A DNA stretch of 64,000 nucleotides from Sporosarcina sp. ACRSL (GTDB taxonomy: Bacteria > Bacillota > Bacilli > Bacillales_A > Planococcaceae). Numbering within the stretch: position 1 is the first letter of the stretch; the number at the start of each line of letters is the position of its first letter. The position numbers were made by a program, and so were the translations under genes. The notes below the pieces were generated by a model. That model did no database searches, was not told the DNA's origin, and saw only the letters and a list, made by a program, of their open reading frames with translations. Below, piece by piece: positions 9,957-19,480 of the stretch. The stretch lies in the NCBI RefSeq assembly GCF_022346605.1, contig NZ_JAKRNT010000010.1, forward strand, positions 145,158-209,157. The letters run 5' to 3'.

Positions 9957-12830
9957 TCATTTTTTTACCGATGCAGCATTTTCAATTAGATCTTTCATTC
10001 GTTGTTGATCACGTTCCAATATCGGCTTCAAATAACGACCTGTATAGGACGTCTCGTTTTCAGCCACTTGCTCTGGAGTACCCATCGCAATGATTTGGCC
10101 GCCTTTATCCCCGCCTTCCGGTCCGAGATCGATAATATGGTCAACCGTTTTGATGACGTCCAAATTATGTTCGATCACAAGAACCGTATTTCCTGAATCA
10201 ACGAGCCTTTGCAATACGACAAGAAGCTTCTCGATATCATGGACGTGGAGACCTGTCGTCGGTTCGTCCAAAATATAAAAAGATTTCCCGTTCGAACGTT
10301 TATGCAGTTCTGATGCAAGCTTTACCCTTTGCGCTTCCCCGCCAGATAGCGTCGTTGCTGGTTGTCCGAGTTTCACATATCCGAGACCTACATCAACAAT
10401 CGTTTGAAGCTTCCTGCTGATTTTAGGGATGTTTTCAAAGAAAACGAGAGCATCTTCAACGGTCATGGATAGAACATCCGCAATGTTTTTCCCTTTGTAT
10501 GTCACTTCAAGCGTTTCGCGGTTATACCTTTTTCCGTGACACACTTCACAAGGGACGTACACATCCGGAAGGAAATGCATTTCAATTTTGATGATGCCGT
10601 CTCCGCGGCAAGCTTCACAACGCCCGCCTTTCACATTGAAGCTGAAACGGCCTTTTTTATACCCTCTCACTTTCGCCTCGTTCGTCATGGCGAAAACGTC
10701 CCGGACATCGTCAAATACACCTGTATATGTCGCAGGGTTCGACCTCGGCGTCCGTCCGATCGGTGATTGATCGATATCGATAACTTTTTCCAATTCCTCG
10801 AGACCTGTAACGGATGTAAATTTCCCAGGCTTCTGCTTCGATCGGTTCAACTTTTGTGCTAGCACTTTGTAAAGAACTTCATTGACGAGCGTACTCTTTC
10901 CTGAACCGGATACGCCTGTTACTGCAATGAATTGGCCTAACGGGAAATCTGCATCGACATTTTTCAAGTTGTTCTCAGAAGCGCCTTTAATGGAGACGAC
11001 CCTACCGTCTGACGGACGGCGTTCAATCGGTAGTGGGATGAACTTCTTACCGCTTAAATATTGACCGGTTAATGAATTCGGATCGGCCATCACTTCCTCT
11101 GGCGTTCCAGCTGAAACAATTTGTCCTCCGGCAGCACCTGCCCCTGGTCCGATATCAATCAAATAGTCCGCAGCAACCATCGTATCTTCGTCATGTTCTA
11201 CGACAATAAGCGTATTCCCGATATCTCGCATGCTTTCCAACGTTCCGATAAGTCGGTCATTGTCACGCTGATGGAGTCCGATCGAAGGTTCGTCCAAAAT
11301 ATAGAGGACGCCTGTCAATCTTGACCCGATTTGCGTCGCAAGCCGAATTCGCTGTGCTTCTCCACCTGACAACGTGCCCGCGGCTCTTGATAACGTCAAA
11401 TAATCGAGTCCGACATTGACGAGGAATCCTAGTCTTTCGCTGATTTCCCGCAAAATGAGCTTTGCGATTTCCGCATCTTTTTCAGAAAGGACGAGACTTT
11501 TGAAATAGCGATCCGCTTCCGTAATGGATAATGAAGTCACTTCTCCGATATGCGTGCTGTTAACTTTAACAGCGAGCGTTTCTTCTTTCAAACGGTAACC
11601 ATCACAAGTCGGACAAGCTCGGCTCGCCATATATTTTTCCATCTGTTCGCGAATATAATCGGAAGATGTCTCTTTGAACCGGCGCTCAACGTTTGCAAGT
11701 ACACCTTCAAAATAGATGTTGTTCGAACGTGTATTTCCAAACTCATTCGTATATTTGAAAAGGATTTTTTCTTCTTTTGAACCGTAAAGGATAATATGAA
11801 GATCCTCATCCGACAAATCGCTCACCGGCACATCCATCGGTATTTTGAAATGCTTGCAAATCGTTTTCAATAGCTCCGGATAGTATTGAGAGCTCGTCGG
11901 GATCCATGGTGCAATCGCGTCTTCATTTAATGAAAGAGATTTGTCCGGAATGACTAGATCCGGGTCGACCTCAAGTTTGGTACCAAGACCATCACAATCG
12001 GGACAAGCCCCGAAAGGACTGTTGAACGAGAACATACGCGGTTCCAGCTCACCGATGGAAAATCCACATGCCGGACAGGCGTGATGCTCACTGAACAATA
12101 ACTCTTCGACATCGATTACATCGACAATCACATTTCCTTCTGCCAATCGAAGTGCCGACTCCAGGGAATCGCTCAGCCGAGCTTCAATCCCCTCTTTCAC
12201 AACGATCCGGTCAATCACAACTTCTATCGTGTGTTTCTTGTTTTTATTCAACTCAATATTATCATCGAGATCGATCACGTCCCCATTGACACGGATCCGG
12301 ACATACCCTTGCTTTTTAATGTCCTCGATCAGCTTCGCATGCGTCCCTTTCCTGCCGGAGATGACAGGTGCTAGTATTTGAATTCGGGAGCGTTCCGGTA
12401 GCTGCATGATCCGATCAACCATCTGCTCGATCGTCTGAGATGAAATTTCAATACCGTGATTCGGACATATCGGCTTTCCGACCCGTGCAAATAGCAACCG
12501 TAAGTAATCATAGATTTCCGTTACCGTTCCGACCGTGGAACGCGGATTGCGGCTTGTCGTCTTCTGATCGATGGAAATCGCGGGCGACAGTCCTTCAATC
12601 ACATCCACATCCGGCTTGTCCATCTGGCCTAAAAACTGCCTCGCATAAGCGGAAAGTGATTCGACATAGCGCCTTTGCCCTTCCGCATAAATCGTATCGA
12701 ACGCGAGGGACGATTTCCCCGATCCCGACAAACCCGTCATAACGACGAGCTTGTCACGAGGAATGCGGATATTGACATCTTTCAAATTATGAACCCTTGC
12801 CCCTTGAATGACGATTTCCTTGTTTTTCAT
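9957..12830 (-). CDS. uvrA: Excinuclease ABC subunit A
   Basis: The 957-residue DNA-damage recognition ATPase of nucleotide excision repair. It has two ABC modules: Walker A GLSGSGKS at 33-40 and GVSGSGKST near 640, with LSGGEAQR signatures in both halves. It also has two zinc modules ([16 protein letters not shown]...CPDC near 255-285, and CEACRGDG...CEVC in the second half). UvrA loads UvrB onto lesions. The ATG lies seven bases after the uvrB stop, so uvrB-uvrA form an operon as in Bacillus. Confidence 0.98.
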   Translation of the reverse strand: MKNKEIVIQGARVHNLKDVNIRIPRDKLVVMTGLSGSGKSSLAFDTIYAEGQRRYVESLSAYARQFLGQMDKPDVDVIEGLSPAISIDQKTTSRNPRSTVGTVTEIYDYLRLLFARVGKPICPNHGIEISSQTIEQMVDRIMQLPERSRIQILAPVISGRKGTHAKLIEDIKKQGYVRIRVNGDVIDLDDNIELNKNKKHTIEVVIDRIVVKEGIEARLSDSLESALRLAEGNVIVDVIDVEELLFSEHHACPACGFSIGELEPRMFSFNSPFGACPDCDGLGTKLEVDPDLVIPDKSLSLNEDAIAPWIPTSSQYYPELLKTICKHFKIPMDVPVSDLSDEDLHIILYGSKEEKILFKYTNEFGNTRSNNIYFEGVLANVERRFKETSSDYIREQMEKYMASRACPTCDGYRLKEETLAVKVNSTHIGEVTSLSITEADRYFKSLVLSEKDAEIAKLILREISERLGFLVNVGLDYLTLSRAAGTLSGGEAQRIRLATQIGSRLTGVLYILDEPSIGLHQRDNDRLIGTLESMRDIGNTLIVVEHDEDTMVAADYLIDIGPGAGAAGGQIVSAGTPEEVMADPNSLTGQYLSGKKFIPLPIERRPSDGRVVSIKGASENNLKNVDADFPLGQFIAVTGVSGSGKSTLVNEVLYKVLAQKLNRSKQKPGKFTSVTGLEELEKVIDIDQSPIGRTPRSNPATYTGVFDDVRDVFAMTNEAKVRGYKKGRFSFNVKGGRCEACRGDGIIKIEMHFLPDVYVPCEVCHGKRYNRETLEVTYKGKNIADVLSMTVEDALVFFENIPKISRKLQTIVDVGLGYVKLGQPATTLSGGEAQRVKLASELHKRSNGKSFYILDEPTTGLHVHDIEKLLVVLQRLVDSGNTVLVIEHNLDVIKTVDHIIDLGPEGGDKGGQIIAMGTPEQVAENETSYTGRYLKPILERDQQRMKDLIENAASVKK

Positions 12831-12837
12831 CGCATGT

Positions 12838-14820
12838 TCACCCTTCAGCTTTCAATTCTAATATCGTATCACGCAATTCGGCCGCTCTTTCGAAATCAAG
12901 CGCTTTGGCCGCCTCTTTCATTTCCTTTTCGAGAGTCGCGAGCAATTTCACTTTATCAGCTTGCGACAACTTCTTGCCCTTCGTCACTTTTTCAACTGCA
13001 GATCTTTCATCCTCGGCAACTTGAGTTGCCCTGATGACATCGCGTACTTCTTTTTTGATCGTCGTCGGCGTGATGCCATGCTTTTCATTGTAGGCAATCT
13101 GGATTTCCCGGCGTCTTGCAGTTTCATCGATCGCCTTTTTCATCGAATCCGTATAACGGTCTGCATACATGATCACTTTTCCTTCTGAGTTACGAGCCGC
13201 CCGGCCAATCGTTTGGATAAGCGATCGTTCAGAACGGAGGAATCCTTCTTTATCCGCATCTAATATGGCAACGAGCGATACTTCAGGAATATCGAGCCCT
13301 TCCCTTAACAAGTTGATGCCGACAAGAACATCATAAGTACCTAAACGGAGTTCCCGGATGATTTCAATCCGCTCTAGTGTTTTTACTTCAGAATGCAAAT
13401 ATTGAACTTTGACGCCGATGTCCTTCAAATAGTCCGTCAAGTCTTCGGACATCTTTTTCGTCAACGTAGTAATCAATACCCGTTCATTCCGTTTCGTACG
13501 CTCATTGATTTCCTCGATTAAATCATCGATTTGCCCTTCAATTGGCCTTACCTCGATAATTGGATCAAGCAACCCAGTCGGTCTAATAATCTGTTCCACC
13601 ATCTCAGGTGTATGCTCAATTTCATACGGACCTGGAGTTGCGGAGACGTAGATTGCTTGGTTTGCATATCTCTCAAACTCCTCGAACATCAGTGGCCTAT
13701 TATCCAAAGCGGATGGCAGACGGAAACCATGGTCGACTAACACTTGTTTCCGTGCTTGGTCACCGTTGTACATCCCGCGGATTTGCGGCAATGTAACGTG
13801 GCTTTCATCAATGACGATGAGAAAATCATCCGGGAAATAGTCTAGCAATGTGTATGGAGTTGCTCCTGCTGGCCGTAATGTCAAATGCCTTGAATAGTTT
13901 TCGATTCCGGAACAGAAGCCCATTTCCCGCATCATCTCCAAATCGTACCGGGTGCGTTGCTCCAACCGTTGTGCTTCCAAAAGTTTATCTTCCTTACGCA
14001 ATACGGCTAACCGTTCTTCCAATTCCGCTTCGATGTTGGCAATTGCCTTCACCATTTTCTCTTCTCCTGTGACGAAGTGGGATGCCGGGAAGATTGCGAC
14101 ATGTTCACGTTCACCTAAAATTTCTCCTGTCAGTGCATCCACTTCCCGGATTCGGTCGATTTCATCGCCAAAAAATTCAATACGGATGCAATGCTCGTCT
14201 TGTGAAGCCGGGAATATTTCGACGACATCCCCTCTCACCCGGAAAGTACCCCGAATGAAATTGATATCGTTTCTTGAGTATTGGACGTCGACGAATCGGC
14301 GGAGAAGTTCATTCCTGCCAATTTCCATCCCAGTCCGAAGAGAGACGACGTGCTTGCCGTACTCCTCAGGCGAACCGAGGCCGTAAATGCAAGAGACGGA
14401 CGCTACGATGAGCACATCGTTCCTTTCAAATAAAGCTGACGTTGCCGAGTGACGCAGCTTATCGATCTCATCGTTGATCGTCGCGTCCTTTTCTATATAA
14501 GTGTCCGTGTGCGGAACATATGCTTCCGGTTGATAGTAATCGTAGAAACTGACGAAATACTCGACCGCATTATTTGGGAAAAACTCTTTAAACTCGCTAT
14601 ACAATTGGCCAGCGAGTGTTTTGTTATGTGCAATGACGAGTGTCGGTTTATTAATTTCCTTAACGACGTTCGATACAGTGAACGTCTTCCCTGTTCCTGT
14701 CGCACCTAAAAGTGTCTGATGCTTTTTGCCTTCTTTGATGCCTTCTACAAGTTTTGAAATGGCTGTAGGCTGGTCGCCTAACGGAACGTAGGGAGCACGT
14801 AAATCGAATTTCTGAACCAT
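12838..14820 (-). CDS. uvrB: Excinuclease ABC subunit B
   Basis: The 660-residue helicase-like damage-verification subunit. Walker A GATGTGKT is near residues 39-46, the DNA-clamping beta-hairpin [20 protein letters not shown] near 92-111, DEAD-like box DESH in the middle, and the C-terminal UVR motif ([21 protein letters not shown]) that contacts UvrC. Full family length. It is first in the uvrBA operon. A LexA-type box at 14887-14900 suggests SOS control, as known for uvrBA in B. subtilis. Confidence 0.98.
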   Translation of the reverse strand: MVQKFDLRAPYVPLGDQPTAISKLVEGIKEGKKHQTLLGATGTGKTFTVSNVVKEINKPTLVIAHNKTLAGQLYSEFKEFFPNNAVEYFVSFYDYYQPEAYVPHTDTYIEKDATINDEIDKLRHSATSALFERNDVLIVASVSCIYGLGSPEEYGKHVVSLRTGMEIGRNELLRRFVDVQYSRNDINFIRGTFRVRGDVVEIFPASQDEHCIRIEFFGDEIDRIREVDALTGEILGEREHVAIFPASHFVTGEEKMVKAIANIEAELEERLAVLRKEDKLLEAQRLEQRTRYDLEMMREMGFCSGIENYSRHLTLRPAGATPYTLLDYFPDDFLIVIDESHVTLPQIRGMYNGDQARKQVLVDHGFRLPSALDNRPLMFEEFERYANQAIYVSATPGPYEIEHTPEMVEQIIRPTGLLDPIIEVRPIEGQIDDLIEEINERTKRNERVLITTLTKKMSEDLTDYLKDIGVKVQYLHSEVKTLERIEIIRELRLGTYDVLVGINLLREGLDIPEVSLVAILDADKEGFLRSERSLIQTIGRAARNSEGKVIMYADRYTDSMKKAIDETARRREIQIAYNEKHGITPTTIKKEVRDVIRATQVAEDERSAVEKVTKGKKLSQADKVKLLATLEKEMKEAAKALDFERAAELRDTILELKAEG

Positions 14821-14886
14821 AAGAGCCCCTCCCCTAATGAATTATCTTTATTTTAACATAGACAGTGCAAAGACCAAAGAAATAAG

Positions 14887-14900
14887 AGAACGTATGTTTT
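14887..14900. promoter_or_regulatory. LexA (DinR) SOS box upstream of uvrB
   Basis: The sequence GAACGTATGTTT fits the Bacillus LexA consensus CGAACRNRYGTTYC in its GAAC-N4-GTTY core. It lies about 70 bp upstream of the uvrB start, near a minus-strand promoter-like pair TTGGTC-16 bp-TAAAAT. uvrB is a known LexA target in B. subtilis. LexA itself is not in the window. Confidence 0.7.
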
Positions 14901-14929
14901 AAAAAGTTTTTCATATAATAAAAACCGTT

Positions 14930-15110
14930 GATTTACGCTACAGTCGGACGCTTTCCGCGGGCGTCGCTTCAGCCAATTGAACCACGAAGAGTTCGATTTG
15001 CCGTATTTCTGCGTTCTTTGCAGAAATTAAGGCATCCTGCCATAGCCTGCTCGCAACGCTGCGCTTGTGCTCGCAAACGCCGTTCTTCGTGACGGCTTTT
15101 TTCAATCAAC
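14930..15110 (+). repeat. Dispersed repeat R1, copy 2 (left end only) with attached inverted repeat
   Basis: Positions 14930-14974 match the left end of R1 (GATTTACGCTACAG, CGGACGCTTTCCGCGGGCG), then similarity stops. The rest, to about 15110, has arms CACGAAGAG near 14992 and TTCTTCGTG near 15093 that could pair. No gene is visible in 14821-15210; besides this repeat the stretch holds the uvrB promoter region and the terminator at 15136-15202. Confidence 0.7.
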
Positions 15111-15135
15111 TAAGTCCATACAACTCAGCAACGAA

Positions 15136-15202
15136 TAAAAAATAAAAATAAAAAGCGGGTCTACACAGCTAATCGTAGGAACGACTAGCGGGCAGCCCGC
15201 TT
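15136..15202 (-). terminator. Intrinsic terminator after the IDEAL-domain gene
   Basis: Outer stem AAGCGGG / CCCGCTT (15153-15159 with 15196-15202) encloses an inner stem GCTAATCGT / ACGACTAGC, and the minus strand continues with TTTTATTTTTATTTTTT. It lies nine bases after the stop codon of the gene at 15211. Confidence 0.85.
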
Positions 15203-15210
15203 GCATTTGA

Positions 15211-15444
15211 TCAATTTTCTTCTAGCTTCATTAATTCATCCGTCAACTCATTGAAGGCGTACTCGTCCTTTTCATCAAGTGCGAGATCGATTAGCTTCAA
15301 GAGACGTTTTTTCGTTTGCTCTCGATGAATATGGTTCAGGAATAGATCCATATAAATATCATTTAATAATCTCTCCGCTTGAAGCGAAGTACTATTTTTT
15401 CCCACGGCTTTTAAAAACTCGGCATATGAATAATTGTTTTCCAT
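15211..15444 (-). CDS. IDEAL-domain protein
   Basis: A 77-residue acidic protein ending in the IDEAL motif form ALDEKDEYAFNELTDEL (about residues 55-72). The IDEAL domain is found alone in small Firmicute proteins or at the C-terminus of YpiB-like proteins; its molecular role is not established. The start chosen is the ATG at 15444 behind GGGTGAGGG; the 19-codon longer frame lacks a site. It follows ecsB by about 100 bp and may be co-transcribed. In B. subtilis ecsC occupies this position, and it is absent here. Confidence 0.8.
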   Translation of the reverse strand: MENNYSYAEFLKAVGKNSTSLQAERLLNDIYMDLFLNHIHREQTKKRLLKLIDLALDEKDEYAFNELTDELMKLEEN

Positions 15445-15543
15445 CTCCCTCACCCCTGATGCCTTTTTTCCATTATACATAAATTCCAGGAGCAGTTGCA
15501 AGGTTTTTGAGAATATTCTATTTTTATTTTTTCAGTTCATTGT

Positions 15544-16755
15544 TCAAGCTTCTTCTGTTTTTCCATTCGAAACACGTAATGTCACTTCAGAAACGATGAG
15601 TACAATAACCGACAAAATGACAGGTGTTATTGCAATTCCGATCGTGAGAAGACCTGTCGCCAAGACAAAAATTGCCTGAAGCAATTGAACGCCGCTGACC
15701 GTTTTGCGGATGGCAGGCACTCTCGTATTGTCCATTTCCGGGAAAAGCATATCCATTCGGAAATCATCGCCCGCCCGTAATGCATGGACCAATTGGATTG
15801 ATGAAGCGAACGCTAACGCTCCGATAAAAATATAAACGACAATCGGGAACGGAATGAGGGCGACCCCAATAACTGACAAACCTGTCAATCTGACCCAAAG
15901 CCAAAAAATATCATCCGTCCTGACAAGCGTTCTTCGCAATAAATAGCGCTGCGGTGACGTTTGTCCGAATTGTGCAGAACGCATCAGGAATCCGAGCCAT
16001 GCACGGCGGCTCACCGATCCTTTCAAATGAGGAACGTCGGTGAAATAATTGGCAAACCGGTAGAAACGCATCATCCGATTTTGTTCGACTGTAATGAAAT
16101 GCTCGTATGGAAATGGATTTGCTGCACTTCTTTTCTTCCAATATAAATAGTAGACAGCCATTAATAAGCCGATAAGCGGAACGAAATAAGGGCTGCCCGC
16201 TAGCATTACATATAAAAGTAATGCCGCTAACACGAACCGGACAATCCAATCTTTCCATATCCCTTTCCCTTCATTGGCACGACGGTAATGGAATTCGGAT
16301 TCGACATACAACCATTTTACAAGAAAAATGACGACGGCAGTCAAAATGAGTTGTTGTTTGCCTCCTGCTCCCGTAGCCGATAATAAAGGAAGGAACACAA
16401 TATATAATAATAACGGTACTGGTAACTGCGAGAAGAAAGTATAGCGTAAAGAACGCCTCATATAGTCATCGAGCTTTTTCTCAAGCGGAAGGAAAAAGAC
16501 GATATCCGCAGGTTTCATTAACGTCACGGGTGTCCCTATACATAACGCAGCACCGATGACAACAGCCGCAATGATAGCAGAAGGAAAATCTGATGGAACT
16601 TCTTTCAACCATTCACTATATGCATAACCACCCGCACCGATCGTGAAGAGGAGAACGATTGCCAAATGGCCGGTAAAGACGAATTTCATGTACTTTTGCA
16701 GTTCCGTCATGTAATGAACAAACCGATTTCCCCATATTTCACGCAAGCTGTTCAT
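15544..16755 (-). CDS. ecsB: ABC transporter permease EcsB
   Basis: A polytopic membrane protein of about 403 residues with roughly eight to ten hydrophobic segments and the EcsB N-terminus (LREIWGNRFVHYMTELQKYM). With EcsA it forms an ABC system needed in B. subtilis for exoenzyme secretion, competence and regulated intramembrane proteolysis by RasP; peptide export has been proposed. It overlaps the 3' end of ecsA. Of two in-frame ATGs (16761, 16755) the second is better spaced from GAGGAT and is chosen. Confidence 0.93.
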   Translation of the reverse strand: MNSLREIWGNRFVHYMTELQKYMKFVFTGHLAIVLLFTIGAGGYAYSEWLKEVPSDFPSAIIAAVVIGAALCIGTPVTLMKPADIVFFLPLEKKLDDYMRRSLRYTFFSQLPVPLLLYIVFLPLLSATGAGGKQQLILTAVVIFLVKWLYVESEFHYRRANEGKGIWKDWIVRFVLAALLLYVMLAGSPYFVPLIGLLMAVYYLYWKKRSAANPFPYEHFITVEQNRMMRFYRFANYFTDVPHLKGSVSRRAWLGFLMRSAQFGQTSPQRYLLRRTLVRTDDIFWLWVRLTGLSVIGVALIPFPIVVYIFIGALAFASSIQLVHALRAGDDFRMDMLFPEMDNTRVPAIRKTVSGVQLLQAIFVLATGLLTIGIAITPVILSVIVLIVSEVTLRVSNGKTEEA

Positions 16756-17488
16756 GATCATTATCCTCGGTCATCGAAATATAGAGTTCGTCCAATGAGG
16801 CGTTTGGCATGTTGAACGCTTTCCTCAAGTCATCCATCGTGCCTTGCGCCCTCACACGTCCCTCATGTAGCACAATAATCCGGTCACAATATTTTTCAGC
16901 AGTGGAAAGGACATGGGTGGACATCAAAATAGAAGCACCATCCGCTTTCCTTTCGGATATTTGATCGAGTAACGATCGGATGCCGATTGGGTCAAGACCG
17001 ACAAACGGTTCATCGATAATATATAAGGAAGGTTCCACTAAAAATGCGCATAAGATCATGACCTTTTGCCGCATCCCTTTTGAAAAATGCGACGGAAACC
17101 AATTCAAACGCTTCTCCATCATGAATTCTTTTAATAGTATTTCAGCACGCGCTTCATACGCATCACGGTCTAGTCCATACGCCATCGCTGTGAGCTCAAG
17201 ATGCTCTTTCAATGTGAGTTCTTCATATAAAATCGGTGTTTCCGGAATATATGTGAACGCTTTACGATACACTTCAGGGTTTTCACGAAATGTAACGCCA
17301 TTCACGACAATTTCGCCTTGATGTGGATTCATGAGGCCGATAATATGTTTAATCGTTGTACTTTTCCCGGCTCCGTTCAAGCCAATTAAACCGACTAACT
17401 CACCTTTGCCGATTTCAAATGAGAGCTCATGTAGAACGGGTCTACGTGTATATCCACCTGTCACTTCTTTTACTTCAAGAATTGCCAT
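16739..17488 (-). CDS. ecsA: ABC transporter ATP-binding protein EcsA
   Basis: A 249-residue ABC ATPase with Walker A GLNGAGKST, signature HFSKGMRQKVMI, Walker B LYIIDEPFVGLD and switch histidine MSTHVLS. Start: the ATG at 17488, six bases after GGAGG; the ATG at 17494 abuts the site. It is the partner of EcsB and divergent from hit across a 154-bp intergenic region, the same ecs-hit arrangement as in B. subtilis. Confidence 0.95.
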   Translation of the reverse strand: MAILEVKEVTGGYTRRPVLHELSFEIGKGELVGLIGLNGAGKSTTIKHIIGLMNPHQGEIVVNGVTFRENPEVYRKAFTYIPETPILYEELTLKEHLELTAMAYGLDRDAYEARAEILLKEFMMEKRLNWFPSHFSKGMRQKVMILCAFLVEPSLYIIDEPFVGLDPIGIRSLLDQISERKADGASILMSTHVLSTAEKYCDRIIVLHEGRVRAQGTMDDLRKAFNMPNASLDELYISMTEDNDHEQLA

Positions 17489-17642
17489 AACCATCCTCCA
17501 TTCTTGCTTTCATTTTACCAAATTGTGAACGTAAATGCTTTGTCCATCTTTCACGTGTTACAAGAAATTATGCTACACTTGTGTCATTAATGAGTAGTTC
17601 TCCCATTTACACAATAAGAAGAAGCGGAAAGGATGAACGCAA

Positions 17643-18071
17643 ATGACATCATGTGTGTATTGTAGAATTATTGAAGGAACCCTTCCTAGCGAGAAAATCT
17701 ATGAGGATGAGCACGTCATCGCCCTTATGGACATCATGCCTGTGACGAAAGGGCATCTATTGCTTATTCCAAAAAAACATTTGGAAAACCTTTATGAATT
17801 TACCGAAGAAGAGGCTTCCCACCTATTTTCGGTCGCTCCGAAAATTGCGAACGTCTTAAAAGAGGAATTTAAGCCTGCGGGGATGAATTTGCTGCAAAAC
17901 AACGGAGCACCTGCCGGCCAAGCCGTCTTCCATTTCCATATGCATTTCATTCCAAGATATGATGAAACGGATGGATATCATTCGAATTGGAATCCAAAGG
18001 TTGAAGAATTTACTCAAGATCGGATCAAAGAAATCGCACAACAGATTCGAAAACGATTCGGAAATGAATAA
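17643..18071 (+). CDS. hit: HIT-family nucleotide-binding protein
   Basis: A 142-residue histidine-triad protein. The triad HFHMH is at residues 97-101, with an upstream H46 and N-terminal CVYC zinc-type pair at 4-7. HIT proteins hydrolyse nucleoside phosphoramidates and AMP-lysine type substrates. RBS GCGGAAAGGATG precedes the ATG. A weak TTCACG-18 bp-TACACT promoter may lie around 17553-17582. Confidence 0.95.
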   Translation: MTSCVYCRIIEGTLPSEKIYEDEHVIALMDIMPVTKGHLLLIPKKHLENLYEFTEEEASHLFSVAPKIANVLKEEFKPAGMNLLQNNGAPAGQAVFHFHMHFIPRYDETDGYHSNWNPKVEEFTQDRIKEIAQQIRKRFGNE

Positions 18072-18075
18072 CCCC

Positions 18076-18104
18076 TTGCCAGTTCATACTATTAGCTGTA
18101 TACT
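18076..18104 (+). promoter_or_regulatory. SigA-type promoter of trpP
   Basis: TTGCCA, a 17-bp spacer and TATACT (18076-18081 and 18099-18104). Transcription from about 18111 would give a leader of about 70 nt containing the (G/U)AG triplets described in the next entry. Confidence 0.7.
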
Positions 18105-18130
18105 TTTCATAAGTTTTCGCTGACGATCAC

Positions 18131-18179
18131 GAGGATACGTCAGGAGAGCCAAAATAGAGCCTAGTTGAGGAGAGATGAG
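18131..18179 (+). promoter_or_regulatory. Putative TRAP (MtrB) binding site overlapping the trpP ribosome site
   Basis: Five (G/U)AG triplets at exactly 5-nt pitch (GAG 18157, UAG 18162, GAG 18167, GAG 18172, GAG 18177), plus GAG at 18131 and 18144/18146, lie in the leader and run through the Shine-Dalgarno into the base before the TTG start. TRAP binds 9-11 NAG repeats separated by 2-3 nt, and in B. subtilis it blocks translation of trpP (yhaG) this way. mtrB is not in the window. Confidence 0.75.
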
Positions 18180-18181
18180 AA

Positions 18182-18706
18182 TTGAATACAAGAAATCTTA
18201 TGTTGATGGCGCTTTTAGTAGCTGTCGGCGCAGCATTATACTTAGTTATCCCTGGTTATGGGGAAGGTATGAAGCCTGACTTCATGCTGACGATGATGTT
18301 CATCGGAATCTTTTTATTCCCAGATGTTAAGAGCGTCTTTTTGCTCGGCGCGACGACGGGAGTCATTTCAGGGATCTTCACAAGCTTCCCCGGAGGATTC
18401 ATCCCGAATATTATCGATAAATTCATTACGGCGTTTGCCATCTATGCGGTTATCGTCCTGCTTCAAAAAGCCGCGAATCATTTGATCACTTCAACAATTA
18501 TTGCTTGCTGTGGAACTCTGTTATCCGGAACAATCTTTCTATCTGTCGCCATTTTCGTCATGGGCGCGAAAGTCCCATTTGGCTTGTTGTTCGTAACAGT
18601 CGTCCTTCCTGCAGTTGCGATGAACGGGATTGCATTTTTCATCATCTACCCGATCATCAAGACAATGTTGAAGCGTACCTCATTCAAAACAGCATTATCC
18701 AACTAA
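18182..18706 (+). CDS. trpP: Tryptophan transporter TrpP (YhaG)
   Basis: A 174-residue membrane protein with five to six hydrophobic segments, resembling B. subtilis TrpP/YhaG (MKPDFMLTMMFIGIFLFP, FPGGFIPNIIDKFITAF). It is thought to import tryptophan. The start is TTG at 18182, whose ribosome site GAGGAGAGATGAG is embedded in the predicted TRAP target, so translation should fall when tryptophan is abundant. A terminator follows at 18711. Confidence 0.9.
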   Translation: MNTRNLMLMALLVAVGAALYLVIPGYGEGMKPDFMLTMMFIGIFLFPDVKSVFLLGATTGVISGIFTSFPGGFIPNIIDKFITAFAIYAVIVLLQKAANHLITSTIIACCGTLLSGTIFLSVAIFVMGAKVPFGLLFVTVVLPAVAMNGIAFFIIYPIIKTMLKRTSFKTALSN

Positions 18707-18710
18707 TAAC

Positions 18711-18743
18711 AAAAGCTTTTCCCTTAGGGGGGAAAGCTTTTTT
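18711..18743 (+). terminator. Intrinsic terminator of trpP
   Basis: AAAGCTTTTCCC pairs with GGGGGAAAGCTTT across a short TTAG loop and is followed by a T run on the plus strand. Confidence 0.9.
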
Positions 18744-18821
18744 CATTTGCCCAGAACTGTTTGCCATGTTTTAATTAATATATGAAAAGGAATACTATTC
18801 AAAATGAAAGGAGTGCATTTC

Positions 18822-19184
18822 ATGAAAGCATCTACGTTTCTAGCAGGACTCATTGCAGGATCAGTGACGGCCGCTGTCACTGTGTTATTCTCCACTCCAC
18901 AAACAGGCAGCGAAATCCGCTCGTCCGTTAAAAGCGCTTCAACCGACATGAAGCATAAATTGAATGACGTTAAAGGAAAAATTTCCGAGTTGAAAAATTC
19001 AATTACACATATGACGAAGGAAGCGAAAGAATTGGTTCCGGAAGCCGTTAATGGAATTAAAGGATCGATTGAACAATGGCAAATCTCTACGGAAAGTAAC
19101 AGACTCAAACTCGAAAAGGAACTTTCCGCGATCCAAAACTCGCTCGCTGAACTCGAACAAACCATTGCGGCACAGCAGAAATAA
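18822..19184 (+). CDS. yhaH: YtxH-domain protein YhaH
   Basis: A 120-residue protein with one N-terminal hydrophobic segment (residues 4-22, FLAGLIAGSVTAAVTVLF) followed by the YtxH-type STPQTGSEIR and a long amphipathic helical/coiled-coil tail. Related B. subtilis proteins belong to the general-stress group, but their function is not known. Start: ATG at 18822 after AAAGGAG; the in-frame ATG at 18804 lies upstream of that site. It has its own terminator. Confidence 0.88.
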   Translation: MKASTFLAGLIAGSVTAAVTVLFSTPQTGSEIRSSVKSASTDMKHKLNDVKGKISELKNSITHMTKEAKELVPEAVNGIKGSIEQWQISTESNRLKLEKELSAIQNSLAELEQTIAAQQK

Positions 19185-19197
19185 AGAATATGTCTAT

Positions 19198-19232
19198 AGA
19201 CAAACTCAAAATATGTTGAGTTTGTCTTTTTC
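19198..19232 (+). terminator. Intrinsic terminator of yhaH
   Basis: A perfect 12-bp stem (AGACAAACTCAA with its complement) with loop AATATG and a T-rich tail on the plus strand. Confidence 0.93.
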
Positions 19233-19248
19233 CTGTAATAAAAACATT

Positions 19249-19371
19249 GCTTTCCGTTCTGGCGCTCGCTTTCCGCGGGCATGGCTTGAGCCTCCTCGTC
19301 CGCTTCGCTACCTGCGGGGTCTCAAGGCTCATGCTATTCCCGCAGGAGTCGGCGCCTGCACTCCAAGCAAC
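19249..19371 (+). repeat. Dispersed GC-rich repeat R1, copy 3
   Basis: It contains CGCTTTCCGCGGGC, GAGCCTCCTCGTC, ACCTGCGGGGTCTCA and GCAGGAGTCGGCGCC in the same order as copies 1 and 4. It lies between yhaH and the 3' end of the BNR gene; apart from this and the terminator at 19198, nothing else is seen in 19185-19480. Confidence 0.88.
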
Positions 19372-19480
19372 TTAGCTTCTATATATAATGTTTTCTTTAT
19401 AATATTACCAATCAAAAACCCCCGGGTAAGCACTGTTTAAGTGTTAACTCGAAGGTTTAATAAAAAGTAAGCAGCTTTTA

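Noticed and set aside
19051..19440. 129-aa frame overlapping yhaH
   Set aside because: Shadow of yhaH and R1 copy 3; the coding frame with a ribosome site is yhaH.
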